From SZUA-545 sp050297855 (GTDB lineage Bacteria; Campylobacterota; Campylobacteria; Campylobacterales; SZUA-545), in NCBI GenBank assembly GCA_050297855.1, contig JBNKTC010000021.1, positions 1-64,000 of the forward strand: a stretch of 64,000 bases of DNA, read 5' to 3'. Shown here piece after piece: positions 1 to 6,577 of this stretch; within the stretch, counting starts at the first letter, position 1, and each line of letters starts with the position of its first letter. Both the position numbers and the translations under genes were made by a program. The notes beneath the pieces are model-generated. The model was not told where the DNA came from. It worked only from the letters and a program-made list of their open reading frames with translations, and ran no database searches.

Positions 1-1
1 G

Positions 2-88
2 ACTACTATTACTTTACATTACATTCTCGGGGATCCATTCGATAAACAAGAGGATAATAAAAAAGTTGAAAAGAAAATGGAGAAATAA
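2..88 (+). CDS. 3' end of an unidentified cassette gene (partial)
   Basis: An open frame enters from outside the window and stops at a TAA at 86-88. The visible tail is about 28 residues, is rich in lysine and glutamate and ends VEKKMEK. The stop codon lies inside the left end of the attC-like site at 83-143, which is the usual position for the last codons of a gene in an integron cassette. The product cannot be identified from so short a tail. That it is coding is inferred from the frame and the attC context. Confidence 0.35.
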   Translation, partial: TTITLHYILGDPFDKQEDNKKVEKKMEK

Positions 89-143
89 CTAGCTTTTGCA
101 CAGAACGCCGCGGCTACGGCGCCTGTGAAACGCGTCGTTAAGT
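83..143 (+). repeat. attC-like integron recombination site
   Basis: An imperfect palindrome of about 61 bp. The outer boxes TAAC (86-89) and GTTA (137-140) pair, and the right end reads GTTAAGT (137-143), matching the attC core GTTRRRY. The inner stem pairs CACAG (99-103) with CTGTG (123-127) and CGCCG (106-110) with CGGCG (117-121). Unpaired AA at 104-105 faces a single C, resembling the extrahelical bases of folded attC sites. The loop is 111-116. The left box AAATAAC departs from strict RYYYAAC. The site sits between one gene's stop and the next gene's start, as in a cassette array. No integrase gene is in the window. Confidence 0.6.
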
Positions 144-157
144 ATCAAAGGATAATC

Positions 158-355
158 ATGAGTACATTTTTTACAAAAGATGGATTTAGTAGCTGTGAAG
201 TAGGCGGTTTTGTAGCATCTGCATTAATACATGATTTACGTGTAAATAATTTCACATTTACTAATTTTCCGGAAATTGATGTTAAGTGGGATAATGACAA
301 TTTCAATATTAAAATAATGGGGACAGGCAACTTTATTTTAAACGGATTTTTATGA
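158..355 (+). CDS. Small hypothetical cassette protein (65 aa)
   Basis: An AT-rich small ORF beginning MSTFFTKDGFSS, 15 bases after the attC-like site. An in-frame GTG at 125 lies inside the attC palindrome, so the ATG at 158 is the better start. Its last codon overlaps the next gene (ATGA at 352-355), suggesting translational coupling with the DUF1353 gene. No signal peptide, membrane segment or known domain can be recognised. Base composition matches the following gene and differs from the GC-rich chromosome beyond 1335. It is probably part of the same mobile cassette; its function is unknown. Confidence 0.5.
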   Translation: MSTFFTKDGFSSCEVGGFVASALIHDLRVNNFTFTNFPEIDVKWDNDNFNIKIMGTGNFILNGFL

Positions 356-1071
356 ACAAAAGAATTTTGAAGATTGTATTCCTTTTACTGATTATTTATG
401 TGACTCCTTTATTCTCAGATGATGACGAGTATTTTGGTAAATTCTCGGGGGATCCAAGTTTTAAGATAAAAAATAATGTTGAAGGAAGACCTACGTTTAT
501 TCTTTTAGAAGATTTCCATTTCATAGACCCTAACGGTTTTAAATGGGAGACGCCTAAAAATACGGAAGTAGATGGGGCATCTATTCCACAATTCGCATGG
601 TCATTTATTGGTGGGCCAATGAGTGGAAAGTACCTTCACGCATCGATAATTCATGATAGATATTGTGAAATAAAATCTCGTACTGCTCACGATACACATC
701 GTAATTTTTACTATGGAATGAGGGCAAATGGAGTACCAGAGACAAAGGCTCGAGTTATGTATTGGGCTGTTCGAACATTTGGCCCAAGTTGGAAAATTAT
801 TAAAGAGCCAGTTATCCTGAAATTACGTGGAGTTAACAAGTATAGATATAGAATGGTAGAAACTCGTTCACCAAGTGTCTCAGAGGCAAAGTTGGCCGAA
901 TTAATTAAACAGGCAGAATCAAACGTATCGTTATCTAAATTAGATGCGTTATCCGATTCTATTCGAAGTGAATATGGATCTGAGAAGCTTCAAAAAGAAG
1001 TACCTGAAATTCCTATTGAAATTCTTTACGATCCACCATCGTTTCTTAAAAAGAATAATCTATTCAATTGA
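352..1071 (+). CDS. DUF1353 family protein with signal peptide
   Basis: 239 aa. Residues 1-22 form a hydrophobic export signal (KIVFLLLIIYVTPLFS). Residues about 45-145 resemble DUF1353, a small domain common in phages and mobile DNA: a VDGASIPQFAWSFIGGP stretch, then HASIIHDRYCE and a later HRNFYYGMRANG segment, in the family's usual order. The invariant-looking His and Asp residues suggest a hydrolase or peptidase-like role, but no activity is established. The C-terminal 90 residues are charged and unassigned. The gene overlaps the preceding 65-aa ORF and is AT-rich, which fits its carriage in an integron cassette. Confidence 0.7.
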   Translation: MNKRILKIVFLLLIIYVTPLFSDDDEYFGKFSGDPSFKIKNNVEGRPTFILLEDFHFIDPNGFKWETPKNTEVDGASIPQFAWSFIGGPMSGKYLHASIIHDRYCEIKSRTAHDTHRNFYYGMRANGVPETKARVMYWAVRTFGPSWKIIKEPVILKLRGVNKYRYRMVETRSPSVSEAKLAELIKQAESNVSLSKLDALSDSIRSEYGSEKLQKEVPEIPIEILYDPPSFLKKNNLFN

Positions 1072-1109
1072 TTTCAACGACATCAAAACATTGAATAGTT
1101 GAATTTTTT
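1060..1109 (+). terminator. Possible terminator after the DUF1353 gene
   Basis: CTATTCAAT (1060-1068) and ATTGAATAG (1090-1098) are perfect inverted repeats, and a run of six T follows at 1104-1109. The 21-base loop is long and the stem AT-rich, so termination is likely weak. The stop codon of the upstream gene lies at the edge of the left arm. Confidence 0.35.
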
Positions 1110-1136
1110 ACAAGAGCTTCTTCTTGAAGTAGTATG

Positions 1137-1259
1137 ATCAGGAGTATTTATATGATCCAAAACGATACTGTCTACACGGATGCAAGGAAAGGGGACAGGG
1201 AGCTTTTTTCTGCCGATAAGACCAGGACATCTCCCTCTTTCCTTTTGACTGAATATTGA
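1137..1259 (+). pseudogene. Fragment duplicating the 5' end of the pentapeptide-repeat gene
   Basis: The bases around the ATG at 1152, including the ribosome binding region, nearly repeat those at 3330-3372. The ORF begins MIQNDTVYTDA, against MIQNDTVYSDE in the intact gene at 3345. After about ten codons the similarity stops and the frame runs through unrelated sequence to a TGA at 1257-1259. The divergent part carries an imperfect inverted repeat: GGAAAGG near 1185 against CTCCCTCTTTCC near 1236. This reads as a leftover copy of the gene start joined to other DNA by an insertion or recombination event. No product is expected. Confidence 0.6.
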
Positions 1260-1334
1260 GTATATTTAAGTATTGAGGACCAATTCGTCTACAAAGCAGC
1301 AGACTGAAAAAGTCGGTGCAAGAAGGGGAAGTGA

Positions 1335-2126
1335 ATGTATGTGCGTGATGTCATTCCGTTTTTTCTGATGACCTTTGTCATTGCCTGGGGAGTGATCGGG
1401 CTTTATATCGCGGTACCGGATACTATGAGAGAGCTGTTTGGTGATCTGTCCGGCTCCCATCCGCTTTTTTATCTTGCGGTCTATGCCCCGGCGATCTCGG
1501 CGGTGACAATGGTGATCTATCGGGAGGGAATAGCCGGTGTAGGACGGTTTCTCTCCCGGCTGTCGCTGTGGAAGACGACGTATCCCTGGTACCTGTTCCT
1601 GCTTGTCGGCATGCCGCTGGCGTTTTACCTGCCGGCGCTGTTAAAAGAGGGTGCCTATGCGGATGGATTGTTCCCCTTCGCTTCGCTCCAGGCTTATGGC
1701 ATGGCACTTTTTCTGATGGCGATTAAAGGGCCGGTGGAGGAGATCGGCTGGCGGGGGTTTGCCCTGCCGCTGCTGCAACGTAAAATGGCACCCCTATACG
1801 CAGCCCTGCTTATAGGGGTTGTATGGGCCTTCTGGCACCTTCCGGCTTTTCTGCTCAGCGGCACCCCGCAGAGTGCCTGGTCGGTTATGCCATTTTTGAT
1901 CGGCACCATAGCCCTGAGTGTGATTGTTACACCACTGTTCAATCGCTCGGGCGGCAGTATCCTGCTCGCCGCTGTTTTTCACCTGCAGGCGATTAATCCG
2001 CTCTGGCCCGATGCACAGCCGTACGACAGCTGGTTTTTTGTCGGGCTGGCGGCGGTCGTAGTATGGCTGAACCGTCGCGAGATGTTCTCTCGGGAGGGTG
2101 CTGTTACCGAGGTGCTGCCGCGGTGA
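1335..2126 (+). CDS. CPBP family intramembrane metalloprotease
   Basis: 263 aa with about seven hydrophobic segments. The CPBP/CAAX-protease signature is present: motif 1 EEIGWRG (glutamate pair plus arginine) near residue 135, motif 2 FWHLPAF near 165, and a later segment with HLQ. These residues bind zinc in the family, which cleaves prenylated proteins in eukaryotes and processes or modifies peptides and signalling proteins in bacteria. The substrate here is unknown. The gene ends at a TGA that overlaps the GTG start of the serine hydrolase, so the two are probably cotranscribed. An ATG preceded by GGGGAAGTGA supports the start. Confidence 0.8.
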   Translation: MYVRDVIPFFLMTFVIAWGVIGLYIAVPDTMRELFGDLSGSHPLFYLAVYAPAISAVTMVIYREGIAGVGRFLSRLSLWKTTYPWYLFLLVGMPLAFYLPALLKEGAYADGLFPFASLQAYGMALFLMAIKGPVEEIGWRGFALPLLQRKMAPLYAALLIGVVWAFWHLPAFLLSGTPQSAWSVMPFLIGTIALSVIVTPLFNRSGGSILLAAVFHLQAINPLWPDAQPYDSWFFVGLAAVVVWLNRREMFSREGAVTEVLPR

Positions 2127-3328
2127 TACGCCTGATCGGATTGTTGTGCGCCGCTCTCTTGTCGGTTTGCACACAGAGCCCGGCTTCGGAAGAGGCTGTT
2201 GATTTTCAAACAGCCGTCAGGCAAGTGCAGGAAGCATTCGGCTTGCCCGGCATGACGGCGGCGTATGTTCTTGATAGCGGAGAAGAGGGCAGTGCGGCAG
2301 CAGGAGTGGCAGACAAAGCGTCGCGCACACCGATGGGAGCGCGTTCACGGATGTTGGCCGCCAGCATCGGGAAAAGTTTTGTCGCGGCGACTGCCGTGTC
2401 GTTAGTCATGGAGGGGACCTTATCGCTGGACCGCCCTGTCTCCCGTTGGCTGGACAGATACCCGTGGTTTACGCGGGTGCCTAATCATGCTGCCATCACC
2501 CTGCGTCACCTTCTTACGCACACTTCGGGGATCCCCGATCATGTGTATATGCCGGCTTTTGCCGAGGCACTGGCCCGTTCCTGGCAATCGTCGGGGAATG
2601 CATTCCCGCCGGAAAGGCTGATCGCGTTTGTGCTGGATCAAAAGGCGTTGTTTCCTGCCGGGGAAGGCTGGGCTTATTCCGATACGGGCTATATCCTCGC
2701 TGGTTTGGTGATCGAGGAAGCGGCCGGCCGGTCCTATTTTGACCTGGTACGCGAGCGGTTTATTGTTCCGTTAGTGCTTTTGGATACGGCACCGGCCGAT
2801 ACCCGGGAGCTGAAGGATATGGCAGCCGGATATACCTCCGCGGACAATCGGTTTCAGTTCCCTGTTAAGACCCTGGATGAAGAGGGCCGTCTGCAATGGA
2901 ACCCGGCCCTGGAGTGGACCGGCGGCGGCCTGGTCACTACATCCCGCGACCTGGCGCGGTGGGGTTCTCTGTTGTTTAACGGACGGGCCATGCCGGGAGC
3001 GTACCTGCCCCTGCTGCTTGATACGGTTCCGCAGAAGAGCAGTTCGGATAGTTCGCGATACGGGCTTGGCGTAGCCGTGAGTTCCCATGAAAAGCTTGGA
3101 ACGGTCTACGGTCATGCGGGCTGGATACCGGGCTATATTTCCAGTCTCCGCTACTATCCGGATGTCGGCATCACGGTGGCATTCCAGATCAACAGCGATG
3201 TTGAGATCACCGACACGCCCGATATTTTAAACCGGATTGAGACTCGCCTGATCAACACTCTGCTGGGGAAGGGGACGGCCCCGCTTCCCGCAGATACAGT
3301 CAAAAGCGGTCATAATACCGTGAAATAA
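2123..3328 (+). CDS. Serine hydrolase, beta-lactamase class C/penicillin-binding protein-like
   Basis: 401 aa from a GTG start overlapping the upstream stop. An ATG at 2063 lies inside the CPBP gene, and starting there would bury the signal sequence. The N-terminus IRLIGLLCAALLSVC looks like a lipoprotein signal with cysteine. Catalytic motifs: SIGK (SxxK) about residue 95, YSD (the YxN position) about 195, and HAGW (HxG) about 345. The fold hydrolyses D-alanyl peptides, esters or beta-lactams; the substrate cannot be read from sequence. It probably acts in the periplasm. It is coupled to the CPBP protease and followed after 16 bases by the pentapeptide-repeat gene. Confidence 0.8.
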   Translation: MIRLIGLLCAALLSVCTQSPASEEAVDFQTAVRQVQEAFGLPGMTAAYVLDSGEEGSAAAGVADKASRTPMGARSRMLAASIGKSFVAATAVSLVMEGTLSLDRPVSRWLDRYPWFTRVPNHAAITLRHLLTHTSGIPDHVYMPAFAEALARSWQSSGNAFPPERLIAFVLDQKALFPAGEGWAYSDTGYILAGLVIEEAAGRSYFDLVRERFIVPLVLLDTAPADTRELKDMAAGYTSADNRFQFPVKTLDEEGRLQWNPALEWTGGGLVTTSRDLARWGSLLFNGRAMPGAYLPLLLDTVPQKSSSDSSRYGLGVAVSSHEKLGTVYGHAGWIPGYISSLRYYPDVGITVAFQINSDVEITDTPDILNRIETRLINTLLGKGTAPLPADTVKSGHNTVK

Positions 3329-3344
3329 CAGCAGGGGTGTTTAA

Positions 3345-3926
3345 ATGATCCAAAACGATACCGTCTACAGTGATGAAGTATTTACCGCCGCCGATTTTGA
3401 CGGGGTGGGGCAGGTCAGCGGCAGCGAGTTTGACGGGTGCCGGTTTGAGGGGTGTGTGCTGATCGATACGACGTTTGCCTCCTGTCGTTTTACCGAGTGT
3501 GTTTTTGACGGCTGCGACCTGACGGCTCTGAAGATCAAAAACAGCTTCTTTGCCGACGTGACCGTCCAAAACTCCAAGGCGATCGGGGTCAAGTGGGAGA
3601 TGTGCCGGGCGCCGCTGGGTGTTCTTTTTCAAGACAGTAACCTGACCGCGTCGACCTTCTACTCCCTGGATCTGCGACACCTCAAACTGACCGGCTGTGA
3701 AGCTAAGGAGATGGATTTCTCCGAGGCCAATCTCAAACAGGCCGATTTCTCCGGGAGCGACCTGGAGGGAACGCTCTTTGACGGGGCCGACCTGGAGGGT
3801 GCCGACTTTACCACTGCGCTCAACTACACCTTGCTCAACCCGCTTAAAACCAACCTCAAAAATGCCCGGTTCTCCCTGCCCGAAGCCGTGGCACTGCTAA
3901 AAGGGCTGCCGATCAAGCTGGTTTAG
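3345..3926 (+). CDS. Pentapeptide-repeat protein, Qnr-like in length and layout
   Basis: 193 aa built almost entirely of A(D/N)LxX-type five-residue repeats, for example FDGCRFEGC, DFSEANLKQ and GADLEGADF, which fold as a right-handed quadrilateral beta-helix. The C-terminal ending NLKNARFSLPEAV with a short helix resembles chromosomal Qnr-like proteins, some of which protect DNA gyrase and topoisomerase IV from quinolones. Resistance cannot be concluded from sequence. The ATG at 3345 follows AGCAGGGG. A partial copy of this start lies at 1137-1177. The stop overlaps by two bases the stop of the convergent tetR gene. Confidence 0.75.
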   Translation: MIQNDTVYSDEVFTAADFDGVGQVSGSEFDGCRFEGCVLIDTTFASCRFTECVFDGCDLTALKIKNSFFADVTVQNSKAIGVKWEMCRAPLGVLFQDSNLTASTFYSLDLRHLKLTGCEAKEMDFSEANLKQADFSGSDLEGTLFDGADLEGADFTTALNYTLLNPLKTNLKNARFSLPEAVALLKGLPIKLV

Positions 3927-4582
3927 CTTCCCGGTTTTAAAACGTTTTTGGCAAAAGGGATCAGGGAGAGAAGCTTGACCTTGTCCGCCGCTCCCCCGGC
4001 GAGCAGTCCGGCAAAGAGCTCGTCGTAGACGTCGTCGGCGATAGTTTCCACATCCATAAACCCGTCGATGATCAAGGAAGCAAGCCCATGCAGGGAGGAC
4101 CAGATGACGATGGTCCGGTGGTAGCTGTCCTCTTTCTTTAAAAGGCCGTCGGCCTGGCCCTCTTCGATAGAAAGTTTCAGGGCGCCGAACCCACTACAGT
4201 CCTCATCTTTGATACTGATAACCCTCTCGCGAAGCTCCGCGTATTTTCGCCCGAAAAGCAGGCGGTAAAGGTTGGGATTCTCCCTTGCAAAATCGATATA
4301 CCGTTTCCCCGAGAGGTAAAAGCGCTCCACCAACGGCCGCTCCTTCTCCTTCAGGATCGGCGAGACAGCCGCGTCAAATTCGTCAAACCCGTGCAGGATC
4401 ACCGCCTCCATCAGGGCATCTTTGGAGGCGAAGTGCCGGTAGATGGCCGAGCGGGACGTTCCCGTCGCATCGGAGAGCACCTTCAGCGTCAGGTCATCCA
4501 CATCGTTTTCGGCAATAAAATCACAGGCGATCCTCAGAAACTCCTCTTTGAGGTTTCCATGGTGGTAGGTAGTTTTTTTCAT
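3923..4582 (-). CDS. TetR family repressor of the adjacent RND export operon
   Basis: 219 aa from the ATG at 4582; an upstream in-frame ATG adds eight residues without support. Residues 1-55 form the helix-turn-helix (TLKVLSDATGTSRSAIYRHFASKDAL), followed by a WHG-type ligand-binding domain with aromatic residues. It faces the LolA-like/barrel/RND operon across a 42-bp perfect palindrome at 4607-4648, its probable operator. This arrangement is typical of local repressors that release DNA when they bind a compound exported by the neighbouring pump. The inducer is unknown. The same palindrome probably gives autoregulation. Confidence 0.88.
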   Translation of the reverse strand: MKKTTYHHGNLKEEFLRIACDFIAENDVDDLTLKVLSDATGTSRSAIYRHFASKDALMEAVILHGFDEFDAAVSPILKEKERPLVERFYLSGKRYIDFARENPNLYRLLFGRKYAELRERVISIKDEDCSGFGALKLSIEEGQADGLLKKEDSYHRTIVIWSSLHGLASLIIDGFMDVETIADDVYDELFAGLLAGGAADKVKLLSLIPFAKNVLKPGS

Positions 4583-4606
4583 GGTGACAGTATAGCAGAA
4601 CTCCAT

Positions 4607-4648
4607 ATGTGAACAATGTTAACTTTTTTATGTTAACATTGTTCACAT
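4607..4648. promoter_or_regulatory. TetR operator, perfect palindrome
   Basis: Two perfect 17-bp arms, 4607-4623 (ending CAATGTTAAC) and 4632-4648 (beginning GTTAACATTG), separated by eight bases of mostly T. It lies between the divergent tetR gene and the RND operon, 17 bases from the operon's ATG and 24 from tetR's. Its position overlaps any promoter for either side, so repression of both is the natural reading. Confidence 0.8.
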
Positions 4649-4665
4649 TCAAAAAGGAGAGTCAC

Positions 4666-5412
4666 ATGAAACGACTTATCATCGGCGCTTTTACAGTCGC
4701 CGCACTACTGGGACAGGATGCGGCGGAGATCGCCAGGGAGGCGTATGAAGCGGTCTCCGGGTATGGGAGCAGCCGCTCGATTGCGACCATGGTCTTAAAA
4801 AATTCCGAAGGGAAGGAGAACGTCCGGAAACTGGAGATGCTGAAAAAAGAGAGCGGGGAGGGGGACAGCTCCCTGATCCGTTTTATCTACCCGGCGGACA
4901 TCAAGGATACGAGGCTGCTGACCCACGAGGTGATCGGAGGGGATGACAGACAGTGGCTCTACCTTCCCGCGCTCAAGCGGGTCAAACGGATAAGCTCGTC
5001 CAACAAGTCCGGTTCGTTTATGGCCAGCGAGTTCAGCTACGAGGATATCGCATCGCAGCACTACCGGAACTACACCTATCCCGAACCCTCCCGCCGGATA
5101 AAAACCGAGAAGGGCGAGTATTGGGAGATCGTCCGGGTCCCCAGGGATGTAAAAAGCGGCTACTCCAAGCAGGTGGTGCGGATCGATCCGGCGACCCATC
5201 TGGTGCGGTCTGGGAAATATTTCGACCGCAACGGCCGCCTGTTAAAAGAGGTGACATTCGCCCGGTACGAGAGGATGGGTGCGGTCTACCGTATCCGCGA
5301 GATCATCATGGAGAATGTCCAAAACGGAAAAAGCTCCCGGCTGATCCTGGAAGAGGACCGTATCAAGGTCGGGTTGGGGAGAAGTGACTTTTCCAAACGG
5401 GTGCTGCGATGA
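4666..5412 (+). CDS. Outer membrane lipoprotein-sorting protein, LolA-like
   Basis: 248 aa from the ATG at 4666 after AAAAAGGAGA. The ORF could begin upstream inside the operator, which is unlikely. A short signal peptide (MKRLIIGAFTVAALLG) precedes a LolA/LolB-like half-barrel: RKLEMLKKESGEGDSSLIRFIYPADIK followed by RQWLYLPALKRVKRI. This family (outer membrane lipoprotein-sorting protein, PF17131 type) is commonly next to MMPL transporters. It presumably carries a lipid or lipophilic compound through the periplasm. It overlaps the following barrel gene by four bases. Confidence 0.8.
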   Translation: MKRLIIGAFTVAALLGQDAAEIAREAYEAVSGYGSSRSIATMVLKNSEGKENVRKLEMLKKESGEGDSSLIRFIYPADIKDTRLLTHEVIGGDDRQWLYLPALKRVKRISSSNKSGSFMASEFSYEDIASQHYRNYTYPEPSRRIKTEKGEYWEIVRVPRDVKSGYSKQVVRIDPATHLVRSGKYFDRNGRLLKEVTFARYERMGAVYRIREIIMENVQNGKSSRLILEEDRIKVGLGRSDFSKRVLR

Positions 5413-6569
5413 GAACCCTGTGGGTCTGGCTGCTCGGTGTCGGGCTTCTCTTTGGTCTTGAGGCCTCTGCGGAGTTTGAACTAAAACGGCTGGGCTATGG
5501 CGGGGCGGATGGAGAGAGCCTGTTGGATGGCAGCGGTCAACTCTCGTATGCATCGGGAAGTTTTGAGGCACTGGCAAATGTGGAGTACCTCTACAGTTCG
5601 CAGTATGCAAGCCGCCGTTATATCACGCTGCAGGAGCTTTACGGTGTCTGGGAAGCGGAGGCATACCGTTTCGAGCTGGGCAAAGCGGTGCATTTCTGGG
5701 GTGAGCTGGAGGGGTTTAATATCATCGATATCTACAACCAAAAGAACGACCTGAAAGACCCCTTTGAAAAGGGGGCGAAGCTGGGAAGCGCCGGGGCGAC
5801 CCTCTCGCGGTACGGGGACGGGGCGGTCTGGGAAATCGGGGCGCGCCTGTACGAAGCGGACCACGCCTATCCCGAAGCGGACGAGCCCTATTATCCCTTC
5901 GGTCCGGCACAGTACGACGAGACCCTGCGTCTCAGTGAAAACCGGGACTATCCCACGGCATACGTGATGTACAGCATGATGAGCGAAGCAGTGGCGGAGA
6001 GCGAGAGCCGGGTGGTGGTCCAGCACGGGTACGATACGAAGCGCGCCCTTGTCCCGGTGGGAGCCGGGACCCTGGCCCAGTATGCCTACCTGGCCGATAA
6101 AGTGATGCTTTCATCCAATATTGTCGCCGGGGCGATGATCGTGAAGCTGGAAGCCGCCGTGACAGATCCGGAGGCGGATGCCCCGGTCGGGGAGTACCGC
6201 CAGCTGGGGTTCGGGGCGGAGTACGGGCTCTACCCGGAGTGGGCGGATGTGACGTTGTACGGGGAGTATTACCGCTATGACTACGACGAGGACGAGGGGC
6301 AGACGGATATCGCCCAGGTATACGACCACGATCTCTTTCTTGCCGTCCGTCTTGCCGCAAACGATGTCCGTGACAGCACGCTGAAGGCCGGGGTGCTTTA
6401 CGACCCGGAGAACCGTGAGGCACTCTACCGGCTCCAGGCCCGGATGCGTCTGGCGGACGGCCTGGTAGCAAAGCTGGAAGGATTAAAGGCCGATCCCGCC
6501 CGGGGGACGCTTCTGGAGAGCATCGGCGCCGATTCGCGCTGGATGTTGGGACTGCAATATAGATATTAG
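5409..6569 (+). CDS. Outer membrane beta-barrel protein (DUF1302-like)
   Basis: 386 aa. A signal peptide ends near AEA/AEF at residues 18-22. The remainder has alternating hydrophobic strands and ends in the aromatic LQYRY typical of outer membrane barrels. Segments such as LGKAVHFWGELEGFNIIDIYNQKNDL resemble DUF1302-type proteins, which accompany MMPL/RND transporters and LolA-like proteins. It likely provides the outer membrane component of the export route. The gene is coupled to its neighbours (ATGA overlap upstream, eight bases to the RND gene). Specific substrate unknown. Confidence 0.7.
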   Translation: MRTLWVWLLGVGLLFGLEASAEFELKRLGYGGADGESLLDGSGQLSYASGSFEALANVEYLYSSQYASRRYITLQELYGVWEAEAYRFELGKAVHFWGELEGFNIIDIYNQKNDLKDPFEKGAKLGSAGATLSRYGDGAVWEIGARLYEADHAYPEADEPYYPFGPAQYDETLRLSENRDYPTAYVMYSMMSEAVAESESRVVVQHGYDTKRALVPVGAGTLAQYAYLADKVMLSSNIVAGAMIVKLEAAVTDPEADAPVGEYRQLGFGAEYGLYPEWADVTLYGEYYRYDYDEDEGQTDIAQVYDHDLFLAVRLAANDVRDSTLKAGVLYDPENREALYRLQARMRLADGLVAKLEGLKADPARGTLLESIGADSRWMLGLQYRY

Positions 6570-6577
6570 GATAGAGA

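Noticed and set aside
26..455. Near-repeat ATTCTCGGGGATCCA at 25-39 and 440-455
   Set aside because: Short, with an extra base, and in different coding contexts. Probably chance, or a shared codon string for a GDP-containing motif.
1072..1104. A second attC site after the DUF1353 gene (TTTCAAC ... GTTGAAT)
   Set aside because: Only 33 bases long, without inner boxes, and the left end breaks the RYYYAAC rule. It is better explained as part of the inverted repeat ending the gene.
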